NCBI GenBank assembly: GCA_964369225.1
Contig: CAYJER010000002.1
Coordinates: 116,239-180,238 of the forward strand
Direction: 5' to 3'
Length of the DNA: 64,000 bases
Source: SIG603 sp964369225
GTDB taxonomy: Bacteria > Bacillota > Clostridia > Oscillospirales > Acutalibacteraceae
The notes beneath the pieces are model-generated. The model had not been told where the DNA came from. It saw only the letters and a list, made by a program, of their open reading frames with translations, and searched no databases. Positions within the stretch are counted from its first letter, which is position 1; each line of letters starts with the position of its first letter. The position numbers were made by a program, and so were the translations under genes. Shown one piece after another: positions 43,112 to 50,755 of this stretch.

Positions 43112-43239
43112 CCTTGTATTGTTATAATAAATATATTAGAACTCTTAAAATTTGAAAATTTATAGAGTTTGTTTAAATCGGTGTTTTAATAATAACCCTT
43201 TGTTAATATTATAACATATAAGACCTAGGTTTGCAAGTG
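43112..43239 (-). promoter_or_regulatory. CRISPR leader with promoter and degenerate anti-repeat
   Basis: Minus-strand promoter: -35 TTGCAA (43231-43236), 17-base spacer, -10 TATAAT (43208-43213), start expected near 43201. At 43183-43207 lies an inverted, degenerate copy of the first 20 nt of the repeat (plus strand GTTTTAATAATAACCC...TTAAT). The RNA's first bases could therefore pair with the first repeat. A second hairpin (AACTCT...AGAGTT, about 43140-43169) lies between. A Rex-like sequence TTGTTAA-N4-ATAACAT (43200-43217) covers the -10. Confidence 0.7.
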
Positions 43240-43512
43240 TTATATAACTATTAATTCTGAATCTTCGTGTCTTGCAAAACCAAACTTTATAGTCTCGCAA
43301 TTCTTGCTTAGTTTGAATATATAAACACTGTCACTATCATCAAAAGTCTTTGAGAATTTGTTGTTTATGTCAGTAATTATATTGTTTAAAATTCTGTCAC
43401 TGTTATCAATTTCATATACTGAATACTGCAACATATGTCCGAATTTTTTTATATACTTATTGAATTTCGCCCTTTTTTTATTGTCAGAAATATCATAACT
43501 AATTATCACCAT
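43240..43512 (-). CDS. cas2: CRISPR-associated endoribonuclease-like Cas2
   Basis: A 90-residue protein with the ferredoxin-like Cas2 fold: MVIISYDISDNKKRAKFNKY contains the conserved first-strand Asp. YIKKFGHMLQYSVYEI and VYIFKLSKNCETIKFG follow. Cas2 is the structural core of the Cas1-Cas2 integrase. It is the last cas gene, 2 bases after cas1, and its stop adjoins the leader, so new spacers enter at the leader side near it. Confidence 0.95.
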   Translation of the reverse strand: MVIISYDISDNKKRAKFNKYIKKFGHMLQYSVYEIDNSDRILNNIITDINNKFSKTFDDSDSVYIFKLSKNCETIKFGFARHEDSELIVI

Positions 43513-43514
43513 AA

Positions 43515-44477
43515 TTACTCTCCTTTATAAAACGGAAACTCACTAGACGGTAAATCTTTTATAAACGCCCTGTAATAGCTTTGAATGTATAGAAAAATCT
43601 CATCTTTTTGATCTAGTATAGCTTTCATGAATATGGTTGCATACTCTTGAGATTTCTCCCATTTAAGTTGATATTGTCTATTGATTAGTACAAAATGCTC
43701 TTCGTTTATCTGCTTCAAATTAATAGATTTCTTAATTTGAACGTCTATTATACATCTAAACGGCTCTACCAAATCACAGACTAATGACTTCCGCATATAA
43801 AATTGCTTATGCAAAACTCCACAATATGTATCAAAACCATAGGCAACAAGTAATGCCTCAATAAACGCAAACAAGATTGTATAACCTATATCGAGAGTAG
43901 AATTAATGTAATCAGCCTTAATTCTAGGTTTTCTGCCGTTCCAAGAAACATTATTAAAGTGGTTTCTAAAATACAGTTTTGCAGTTAAGCCCTCGTATGC
44001 CATAAGCTCACTTAAAGTACTACATGAGCTAATTTGTTTAATGTATTCTTCAATAGTGTTTATAGCTTCTTTTATTGAATCGCTTTTATTTCTGTTATCT
44101 TTTAGTGTTTTTTGCTGATTAAATATTTTATTGCTAATAATTAAGCTAGCTAGGTCTAATTTATCGTAAGAATACTGTTGTTTTTTAAGTAATGTGTTGG
44201 CATTTTTTTCAAACCCAACAACGTCGTAAATTCTAAAATTTGCAGTCATTAAGGCTATAGAAAACCCAAATTTTTTACTCTGTTTAACAACTACATTTGT
44301 TATACTAAAATTGCCAACTGCATAGATTAAAAAAATTCTATAACAGCTAATTTGTAGCTTAATTTTTCCGTCAGAATTTTTTATTACTACATTGTCATTA
44401 CTAAACGAGATCTTTTCACCATCGTTAAAAAATACAAATAACACTTGTTTTTTACTAAAATCTGATGTAGAAAGCAT
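43515..44477 (-). CDS. cas1: CRISPR integrase Cas1
   Basis: A 320-residue Cas1. The N-terminal beta domain is followed by the helical catalytic domain with metal ligands Glu162 (MAYEGLTAK), His223 (GVLHKQFYMRKS) and the Asp235/Glu238 pair (CDLVEPFR). It integrates prespacers next to the leader, with Cas2 and probably Cas4. Gaps to cas4 and cas2 are 2 bases each. The length and family are those of type V-A Cas1. Confidence 0.96.
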   Translation of the reverse strand: MLSTSDFSKKQVLFVFFNDGEKISFSNDNVVIKNSDGKIKLQISCYRIFLIYAVGNFSITNVVVKQSKKFGFSIALMTANFRIYDVVGFEKNANTLLKKQQYSYDKLDLASLIISNKIFNQQKTLKDNRNKSDSIKEAINTIEEYIKQISSCSTLSELMAYEGLTAKLYFRNHFNNVSWNGRKPRIKADYINSTLDIGYTILFAFIEALLVAYGFDTYCGVLHKQFYMRKSLVCDLVEPFRCIIDVQIKKSINLKQINEEHFVLINRQYQLKWEKSQEYATIFMKAILDQKDEIFLYIQSYYRAFIKDLPSSEFPFYKGE

Positions 44478-44479
44478 AC

Positions 44480-45055
44480 TTATTCACCTCCCTTAAGTTT
44501 TAACAACGAAAAATAACACAGCTCTTCATAAATACAGAATTTGCATTTTTGTTCATTAGTTTGTATAAAATTTTCAAAGCTAAATAAATTAATATCTTGA
44601 ATTAACTTTGTAAATTTTTTATACATTTCTTTGTCGTTTTCTGGCAAGTCAATATTATATTTTTTATTATCACTGTAGCTGTAAATCTCTAATTTTTTCG
44701 GGTTATAACCCATTTCTTTGAGCGAAAAATATTGTGCGTACAACTGAAAAACATAGCCATCATATATAGTGCTTATCTTTCGTTTTCGCTCTGTAAGTAC
44801 TGATTTGTCTATGTCATACATGTCTATTTTCCCAATTAGGTTATACTCAGACGAGTACACAGATATCCCTTGTAGAATATTTTTAGATTTAGAATAATTA
44901 TTCTCATCAATAGTTTTATGAGCATGAGAGCCTGATATTTGACTCTCTTGTTGATACATCAGGCTTTCACTTTTCTCCTCTAAATTATGAAAATAAATCG
45001 ATACAGGACAAAATATAAAATCATTTAAATTAGATATCGAAATAGGATTTTCCAT
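44480..45055 (-). CDS. cas4: Cas4 nuclease
   Basis: A 191-residue RecB-like Fe-S nuclease. Cys16 (FIFCP) plus Cys171, Cys174 and Cys180 (CKFCIYEELC) form the 4Fe-4S ligand set. Nuclease residues are His46 (SHAHKTID), Asp78 (GKIDMYD), Glu89 and Lys91 (TERKRK), and the QLYAQY motif. Cas4 trims prespacers and selects PAM-bearing ends. It lies between cas12a (4 bases) and cas1 (2 bases). All key residues are intact. Confidence 0.95.
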   Translation of the reverse strand: MENPISISNLNDFIFCPVSIYFHNLEEKSESLMYQQESQISGSHAHKTIDENNYSKSKNILQGISVYSSEYNLIGKIDMYDIDKSVLTERKRKISTIYDGYVFQLYAQYFSLKEMGYNPKKLEIYSYSDNKKYNIDLPENDKEMYKKFTKLIQDINLFSFENFIQTNEQKCKFCIYEELCYFSLLKLKGGE

Positions 45056-45059
45056 ATCA

Positions 45060-48000
45060 TCACCAATTTTGAGTGAACTCTAACCAATCCTTATTAGATA
45101 TGGCAAGTATTACATCATTTAATTTCTCATATTCGCTTTCTTTAATCTGTTGAACAACCCATAGTGTTTTCTTGGCAATATGATACGCACCGTTTGCGTC
45201 TGCATTAGATGGTAACACAGCATTTTCACCTGTATAGTCTTCACTGTTATAGAATTTCCCGTCAGAATTTTTCACAGGAGATATTAAGTAATCTATGTTA
45301 GTTCCTGTTTCACTGTTTCTCATTTGCAAGCAAAGTGCAATAAGCTTAAGCAAAGATTTATAGAATTTTGCAGTAGTTTGACTGTTTATTGCATTTTTAA
45401 GGTCTGCTTGTTTGTAGTCTATGCCGTATTCCTCGAACAATTTTTTAAACTCATCTGTCAAAATAATAGTTTTACTGTCCCACTCACTATTTTTTGCTTC
45501 ATTTCTAAAAGACTCAATACGAGAACCATTACTGCAAACAGTCCAATTCTTTTTAAAATCGGTACTGCCTCTTTCAAAGTTATCATAATTAAACTCAAAT
45601 TCAAAATGGTTTTCTAACTCATTAAATTTGATTGAATCAAAGCTTGCAATGAATTTATGTGACTTTTCGATAGACGTGTATTTAGGTTTAAGCAAATCTA
45701 CAAAACCAGTTGACGGATCTATCTTACTTGTAAGCCACGCAGGTATATAGAAAATAATTCCGTTTTGCTTGCCCATTTTCTTAAAACTTTCAAACTTGTT
45801 TGTTAGTTGGTAAGGATATAACAGTCCGCCAATTTCGTCCTCTGCCTTATTCTTGTTTACGTACAAGTTGAGTTTGTCTATTAGCATTTTTTCAAACTTT
45901 TGGTAAGTTTGCTTCTCTACCTTTATTCTACTGTTCTTAAATCCTGAATTTAAGTCCTCCATTGCAATTATGGCATCATACCTCTCTACCAAAAGGCATA
46001 TTTTGTGAACTACCTGACTTATATAACCCTCTTTTAGCTCTTTTATATTCTCTACTGTTTTCCAATTTTGTTTTGCCTTTTTTCTATCTTTCTCTTTAGT
46101 ATCAAGTAGACTGTGATAATCTGTCTTATAAGTATTTCCGCCATATTCATTAACAATTTCATTAAGTGAATATTGTTCTTTAATCTCACCTTTGCTGTTT
46201 ATCACTGTGACATAAATTAGGTGACGTTCTCCCCTATCTATTCCAATAATATGTTGATCTTCACCCTCTCTTAGCATCTCTTTAACATTAAAGTTAATGT
46301 TATTTTGTTCAGCCGACTTAAAGTTTATAGTTATAGGGAAATGCAATGTGAATTGATCAACAGTAAATCTTTTATCTTTAATAAGATCATAACTAAAACA
46401 GCTAGTTTTCTTATTATTTAGTTTATTCTTATTCTCAACAGGTTGATTTTTAGGGTGTTCTATTATCTTTTTTATACTAGCCTTACGATAGAACAGTTCT
46501 CCGCCACCGTTAAGTTTGTATACAACATTTTGCAAATTTTCTTCACTAAATAAAGCCTTGAAATACATTGTGTGCAAATTAGGCTTGCCCTTGCTATGTT
46601 CGGAAAAATCTTTGTTGTATAGTTGGAAAAGATATAGCTTACCCTCTTCTACTAGATTGTCTATGTAAAGGCTGTCAATTTTTGTGAAGTTGATCTTATA
46701 GCCTTGTTCGCTCACTTCTCTGTAAAAAGCAGAAATATCTCGATATGTTTCTGTGTCGGAAAAGTTGAAATCAAAACTCTTCCAGTTCTCATATTCTTTG
46801 ATACTATCTTTAAAATAGTTTATTAGCGTATGACAATCTTTCAAACTAAAGTTATCACCTTTTGTATGAGTACCCTTATTGTAGTTTTGTATTATCTCAT
46901 CACTAGGATTAAATGTATCTATACCCTTTTTTGACAAAAATGCTTTAGGTAACATCTTATTAGGTCCGGGTAAAAGTTTATAATCCATCTTTTCATAACA
47001 TTCATCACTATTAGGGTCTACACTATTTCTGAAAACCTTATTAAATCTCTTATTCATTATTCCAAGATAATATTTGCTATCTTTTCTAAAAAGAACCGAT
47101 AAATTACTTTCTTCTTTGTTTTTATCCCAGCCATCAAGTAAAGTAGAGTTGTTAAATGTCAACTTGTATTTATCACTTGAATACGGCTTTTGAGTAAGGT
47201 AGTTCCTGATTTTGTCATAAAGATAGTTAAATGAGTTAATTCTATCTTTTAAGCTGTCGTACAAACCATAAAATACATTGCTTCTTTTTTCCTCTTTGCC
47301 TGTTCCTGAAAGCATAAGAGCTAGTGACTGAAACTCTTTTACGCTATCAAGAAAAGTCTTAATAATATCTATGCTCTTGTCGTCTGATATCAAGTTTTCG
47401 TCTGTAGAATATGGCACGGCTAAAAACTCTTCTAAATCTTCATGACTTTGCTTAATTTGCGTTGTAAGCTCTTTCGCCTTATCTATAAGCGTATCAACAA
47501 TTTTTTTATTTTCCTTGTTGTCTGTGTCAATATAAGTTTGCAATTGACTCAAAGAATAGCTTTCAGTCTTATTAATATTGCTTCTTCTTTTCTTTTCATA
47601 ATCCTCAATATTTTTAATTTTACCCTTAAAATTGCTATCGTATTCATCTTTTATCGCTTGAGATATAACAGACCATGAACCAACCGTTAGATTAGATATT
47701 TCAGTAATATATAATGAATTTTTGACAAACACCTCGTTTAAATCATACGTATGGATATTGCATATCAAGCTATTCATTTCATCTAGGCAAGACGCAAAAG
47801 TTCTGTCTTCATCTGCCTTGTCATCAAAGCAAAGCCTTAATGAGTTAAACAAATCCTCGTCACTCTCAAATTTTTCAGGGATAAATGACAAAGTATCTCT
47901 GTCACTCAAAATTTGCTTATAAAGTGCTGTCAACTTTGGTATCTTCTTATCAGCATGTTTTTGATTGTGAAGATTGATAATCTCGTTCAAGCCTTGAATT

Positions 48001-48746
48001 TTTACACCATTCTCTTTTGTGTAACCACCTAAAATTTGATTATATCTATCAATTCCACTTTGCGACAACACAAAATTGAAGTACTCCACACTAAACACAT
48101 CCTTTATGTCAACATCATAAATAGGTTTAATGTTGTTTTGTACTTCTTCAATTTTTTCAGCAGGCAAAAATTCTTGCACTTTTTTAAACACCTTTATATT
48201 GTTAAAAAACTTTGGCAAGTTTTGATTAACTATTCTAAATGAAATTGCAGTTGATTTTTCATCCGCTACATACATATTCATTCTATTGGTATTAAACCCA
48301 CTAAAATATGTACTAAACTCATAAAAATTAGCCACTAAAGCTTTTTCACTTTCATCAGTTAAGTACTGTGGAAGATCTTCTCTAATCAAAAATTTTTTGT
48401 CTATCCTTTTTATAGATTCATTATCTTTAAAATTTTTAGCTATTTCCTTTCTCATATTCTCTTCTAGTTTAGCCACTGCTTTTTTCTCTTTGTCGTCTTT
48501 GTTCTCTTTAAAGTAGAGGTTAGAATACTCACCTAAACCCGATATCATGGTTTTATTGAGTACAGACTCTATAACCATCCTATGGTATCGGTCTATTATC
48601 TTTTTGACTTTTTGATAGTCAAGTGATCTCTCAAAATCTTTTTGTAGAATTTCTTTTTCTACATACTCTTGCGTTTTGCCTTGTGGTATCAGTTTAAATC
48701 TTAGTGATTTAGATAAACTGTATTTACCTATAAATTTTTCTATCAT
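45060..48746 (-). CDS. cas12a: Type V-A effector nuclease Cas12a
   Basis: A complete 1228-residue Cas12a beginning MIEKFIGKYSLSKSLRFKLI. The RuvC active site is Asp837 (GIDRGERH), Glu930 (AMEDLNSGFKNSR) and Asp1183 (NADANGAYHIAKK). The Nuc-domain Arg is at about 1143 (LQMRNSETG). crRNA-processing residues expected from LbCas12a are kept: His764, Lys773, Lys790. The bridge-helix region KTVENIKELKEGYISQVVHK is intact. The PAM-contact region reads LLDGWDKNKEE, with Asp538 where LbCas12a has Gly (recalled numbering). It has its own promoter (48775-48803) and GGAGG site, and leads the cas12a-cas4-cas1-cas2 operon. It cuts DNA next to a T-rich PAM and matures its own crRNA. Confidence 0.97.
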   Translation of the reverse strand: MIEKFIGKYSLSKSLRFKLIPQGKTQEYVEKEILQKDFERSLDYQKVKKIIDRYHRMVIESVLNKTMISGLGEYSNLYFKENKDDKEKKAVAKLEENMRKEIAKNFKDNESIKRIDKKFLIREDLPQYLTDESEKALVANFYEFSTYFSGFNTNRMNMYVADEKSTAISFRIVNQNLPKFFNNIKVFKKVQEFLPAEKIEEVQNNIKPIYDVDIKDVFSVEYFNFVLSQSGIDRYNQILGGYTKENGVKIQGLNEIINLHNQKHADKKIPKLTALYKQILSDRDTLSFIPEKFESDEDLFNSLRLCFDDKADEDRTFASCLDEMNSLICNIHTYDLNEVFVKNSLYITEISNLTVGSWSVISQAIKDEYDSNFKGKIKNIEDYEKKRRSNINKTESYSLSQLQTYIDTDNKENKKIVDTLIDKAKELTTQIKQSHEDLEEFLAVPYSTDENLISDDKSIDIIKTFLDSVKEFQSLALMLSGTGKEEKRSNVFYGLYDSLKDRINSFNYLYDKIRNYLTQKPYSSDKYKLTFNNSTLLDGWDKNKEESNLSVLFRKDSKYYLGIMNKRFNKVFRNSVDPNSDECYEKMDYKLLPGPNKMLPKAFLSKKGIDTFNPSDEIIQNYNKGTHTKGDNFSLKDCHTLINYFKDSIKEYENWKSFDFNFSDTETYRDISAFYREVSEQGYKINFTKIDSLYIDNLVEEGKLYLFQLYNKDFSEHSKGKPNLHTMYFKALFSEENLQNVVYKLNGGGELFYRKASIKKIIEHPKNQPVENKNKLNNKKTSCFSYDLIKDKRFTVDQFTLHFPITINFKSAEQNNINFNVKEMLREGEDQHIIGIDRGERHLIYVTVINSKGEIKEQYSLNEIVNEYGGNTYKTDYHSLLDTKEKDRKKAKQNWKTVENIKELKEGYISQVVHKICLLVERYDAIIAMEDLNSGFKNSRIKVEKQTYQKFEKMLIDKLNLYVNKNKAEDEIGGLLYPYQLTNKFESFKKMGKQNGIIFYIPAWLTSKIDPSTGFVDLLKPKYTSIEKSHKFIASFDSIKFNELENHFEFEFNYDNFERGSTDFKKNWTVCSNGSRIESFRNEAKNSEWDSKTIILTDEFKKLFEEYGIDYKQADLKNAINSQTTAKFYKSLLKLIALCLQMRNSETGTNIDYLISPVKNSDGKFYNSEDYTGENAVLPSNADANGAYHIAKKTLWVVQQIKESEYEKLNDVILAISNKDWLEFTQNW

Positions 48747-48774
48747 GTTGTATTCCTCCTGATTTTTTACAGAT

Positions 48775-48803
48775 ATTATACCATATATTTACAAATTTAG
48801 CAA
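48775..48803 (-). promoter_or_regulatory. Promoter of the cas12a operon
   Basis: Minus strand: -35 TTGCTA (48798-48803), 17-base spacer ending TGG, -10 TATAAT (48775-48780), 28 bases upstream of the cas12a start codon, which has AGGAGG. Confidence 0.7.
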
Positions 48804-48822
48804 TACTTTGCATAAAAAATAA

Positions 48823-48853
48823 CCCCATTAAGTCTAGAATTGACTTAATGGGG
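48823..48853 (-). terminator. Terminator of the acn-icd-rex operon
   Basis: A perfect 12-base stem CCCCATTAAGTC / GACTTAATGGGG with a 7-base loop, 7 bases after the rex stop, followed by TTATTTTTT on the minus strand. It insulates cas12a from the upstream operon. Confidence 0.85.
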
Positions 48854-48859
48854 TGTTAT

Positions 48860-49486
48860 TTATTGGTTATCCATTAGAAATCTTAAGGTCACCATACTGT
48901 CATTTATGTGAACTGTTTCGACAATTGTATCGGGGTACAAAAGTGATATATCGTAGTGACTAAAATTAAGGTAAGTCTTGATACCTATTTCATAAAGCTT
49001 AGTTACTACACCCTCAACCGATGAAGTTGGAATGCAGATTATTGCAATCTCGGGTTTTTCGGCTTCATAAAATTCTGCTAAAGTATCTATTGTTCTTACA
49101 ACTTGCCCTCTAACGAGCTTACCCTCTAATTGCGGGTTTGCATCAAACGCTGCCACTAAGTCAAAGCCCAATTTCTCATAATTCATAGATAATATGGCTG
49201 TGCCTAAGTTACCTACTCCTACAAGTATACATTTTTTAAGATCAGATATGCCTAAAATTTCTGCAATTTTTACCTTTAACTCTGCTACATCATAACCGTA
49301 TCCTCTATGCCCAAATGCCCCAAAACAACCTAGGTCTTGCCTTACTTGCGACGCCGTAAGCCCTAAATGGTCTGCGAATGCCTGAGAGGATATTTTTGAT
49401 TGTTGCTCTCTTTCAAGTATCGTCAAATATCTGTAATAACGTGCCATCCTTCTAATTACCGAAATTGGAATATCTTTCATTTTCAT
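48860..49486 (-). CDS. rex: Redox-sensing transcriptional repressor Rex
   Basis: A 208-residue protein. The winged helix is ISVIRRMARYYRYLTILERE followed by FADHLGLTASQVRQDLGCFG. The Rossmann NADH-sensing domain has ILVGVGNLGTAIL. A C-terminal swapped helix ends MVTLRFLMDN. Rex leaves DNA when NADH/NAD+ is high. It is the third gene of acn-icd-rex (28 bases after icd), and a near-perfect Rex box lies in that operon's promoter, so autoregulation is expected. Confidence 0.96.
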   Translation of the reverse strand: MKMKDIPISVIRRMARYYRYLTILEREQQSKISSQAFADHLGLTASQVRQDLGCFGAFGHRGYGYDVAELKVKIAEILGISDLKKCILVGVGNLGTAILSMNYEKLGFDLVAAFDANPQLEGKLVRGQVVRTIDTLAEFYEAEKPEIAIICIPTSSVEGVVTKLYEIGIKTYLNFSHYDISLLYPDTIVETVHINDSMVTLRFLMDNQ

Positions 49487-49514
49487 GAGCTATGCCTTTC
49501 TTTTGTTTTGTAAT

Positions 49515-50738
49515 TTAAGCTCCTAAAAGCTCTTTTAGTTTCTCGCCAACACTTACTAAGAATTGTTCTGTATTTACTGTTTTCTTATTCTCAAGTGTAG
49601 AAATTGAGTATAGATCTCCTGTCATTATTCCGCCCTCAATTGTCTCTATTGTAGCTTGCTCTAACTTGTCTGCGAACATCATTAGTCCGTCATTATTATC
49701 TAGTTCGCCACGTTTTCTTAATGCTCCGCTCCAAGCAAAGATAGTAGCTACTGAGTTCGTTGAAGTCTCGCCACCCTTTAAGTGTCTGTAGTAGTGACGT
49801 TGTACTGTTCCGTGAGCTGCCTCGTACTCGTAAACACCCTCTGGTGAAACTAGTACAGAAGTCATCATTGCTAGACTACCAAAAGCTGTAGCTATCATAT
49901 CACTCATAACGTCTCCATCATAGTTCTTACAAGCCCAGATATAGCCTCCGTCACTTCTTATAACTCTTGCTACTGCATCGTCAATTAGAGTATAGAAATA
50001 CTCAATATTTGCAGCGTCAAATTTATCTTTGTACTCATTTTCAAAAATCTCTGCATAGATATCTTTAAATCTATGGTCGTATTTCTTAGAAATTGTATCT
50101 TTTGTTGCAAACCATAGGTCTTGCTTTAAGTCAAGCGCATAGTTAAAACAAGCTCTTGCAAAGCTAGAGATACTATCGTCAAGATTGTGTAAACCTTGAA
50201 GAATACCGTTGCACTCAAAGTTATGGATTAAGTGCTTAGACTCGTTTCCATCTTTATCTGTTACTAGTAATTCAGCCTTTGAACCAGACTCAACTACTGT
50301 CTCTGTATTTTTATAAACATCGCCATAAGCATGACGTGCAATTGTGATAGGTTTTGTCCATGTAGGAATGTAAGGAGTAACACCTTCAACGATGATTGGA
50401 GTTCTAAATACTGTACCATCTAAAATAGCTCTGATAGTTCCGTTAGGAGACTTCCACATTTGAGATAGGTTGTACTCAGGCATTCTCTCGGCATTAGGTG
50501 TGATTGTAGCACATTTAACCGCAACACCATATTTTTTGGTAGCTTCTGCTGAATCAAAAGTTACTTGATCCTTTGTTTGCTCACGGTACTCAAGACCTAG
50601 GTCATAGTACTCAGTGTTAAGCTCTACATATGGGTTTAAAAGGATATCTTTAATCATTTTCCAGATAATTCTGGTCATTTCGTCTCCGTCCATCTCCACA
50701 AGAGGTGTACTCATTTTAATTTTTGTAAATTCTGACAT
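49515..50738 (-). CDS. icd: NADP-dependent isocitrate dehydrogenase
   Basis: The frame begins with TTG at 50744, but ATG 50738 with AAAGGGA eight bases upstream is chosen, giving 407 residues. Family features are MDGDEMTRIIWKMIKDILL, CATITPNAERMPEYNLSQMW, SPNGTIRAILDGTVFR and YEYEAAHGTVQRHYYR with NSVATIFAWSGAL. This is the eukaryote-like type II isocitrate dehydrogenase. With aconitase it makes 2-oxoglutarate for glutamate, while other TCA genes are absent here. It is 18 bases after acn and 28 before rex. Confidence 0.96.
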   Translation of the reverse strand: MSEFTKIKMSTPLVEMDGDEMTRIIWKMIKDILLNPYVELNTEYYDLGLEYREQTKDQVTFDSAEATKKYGVAVKCATITPNAERMPEYNLSQMWKSPNGTIRAILDGTVFRTPIIVEGVTPYIPTWTKPITIARHAYGDVYKNTETVVESGSKAELLVTDKDGNESKHLIHNFECNGILQGLHNLDDSISSFARACFNYALDLKQDLWFATKDTISKKYDHRFKDIYAEIFENEYKDKFDAANIEYFYTLIDDAVARVIRSDGGYIWACKNYDGDVMSDMIATAFGSLAMMTSVLVSPEGVYEYEAAHGTVQRHYYRHLKGGETSTNSVATIFAWSGALRKRGELDNNDGLMMFADKLEQATIETIEGGIMTGDLYSISTLENKKTVNTEQFLVSVGEKLKELLGA

Positions 50739-50755
50739 GTTCAATTCCCTTTCTA

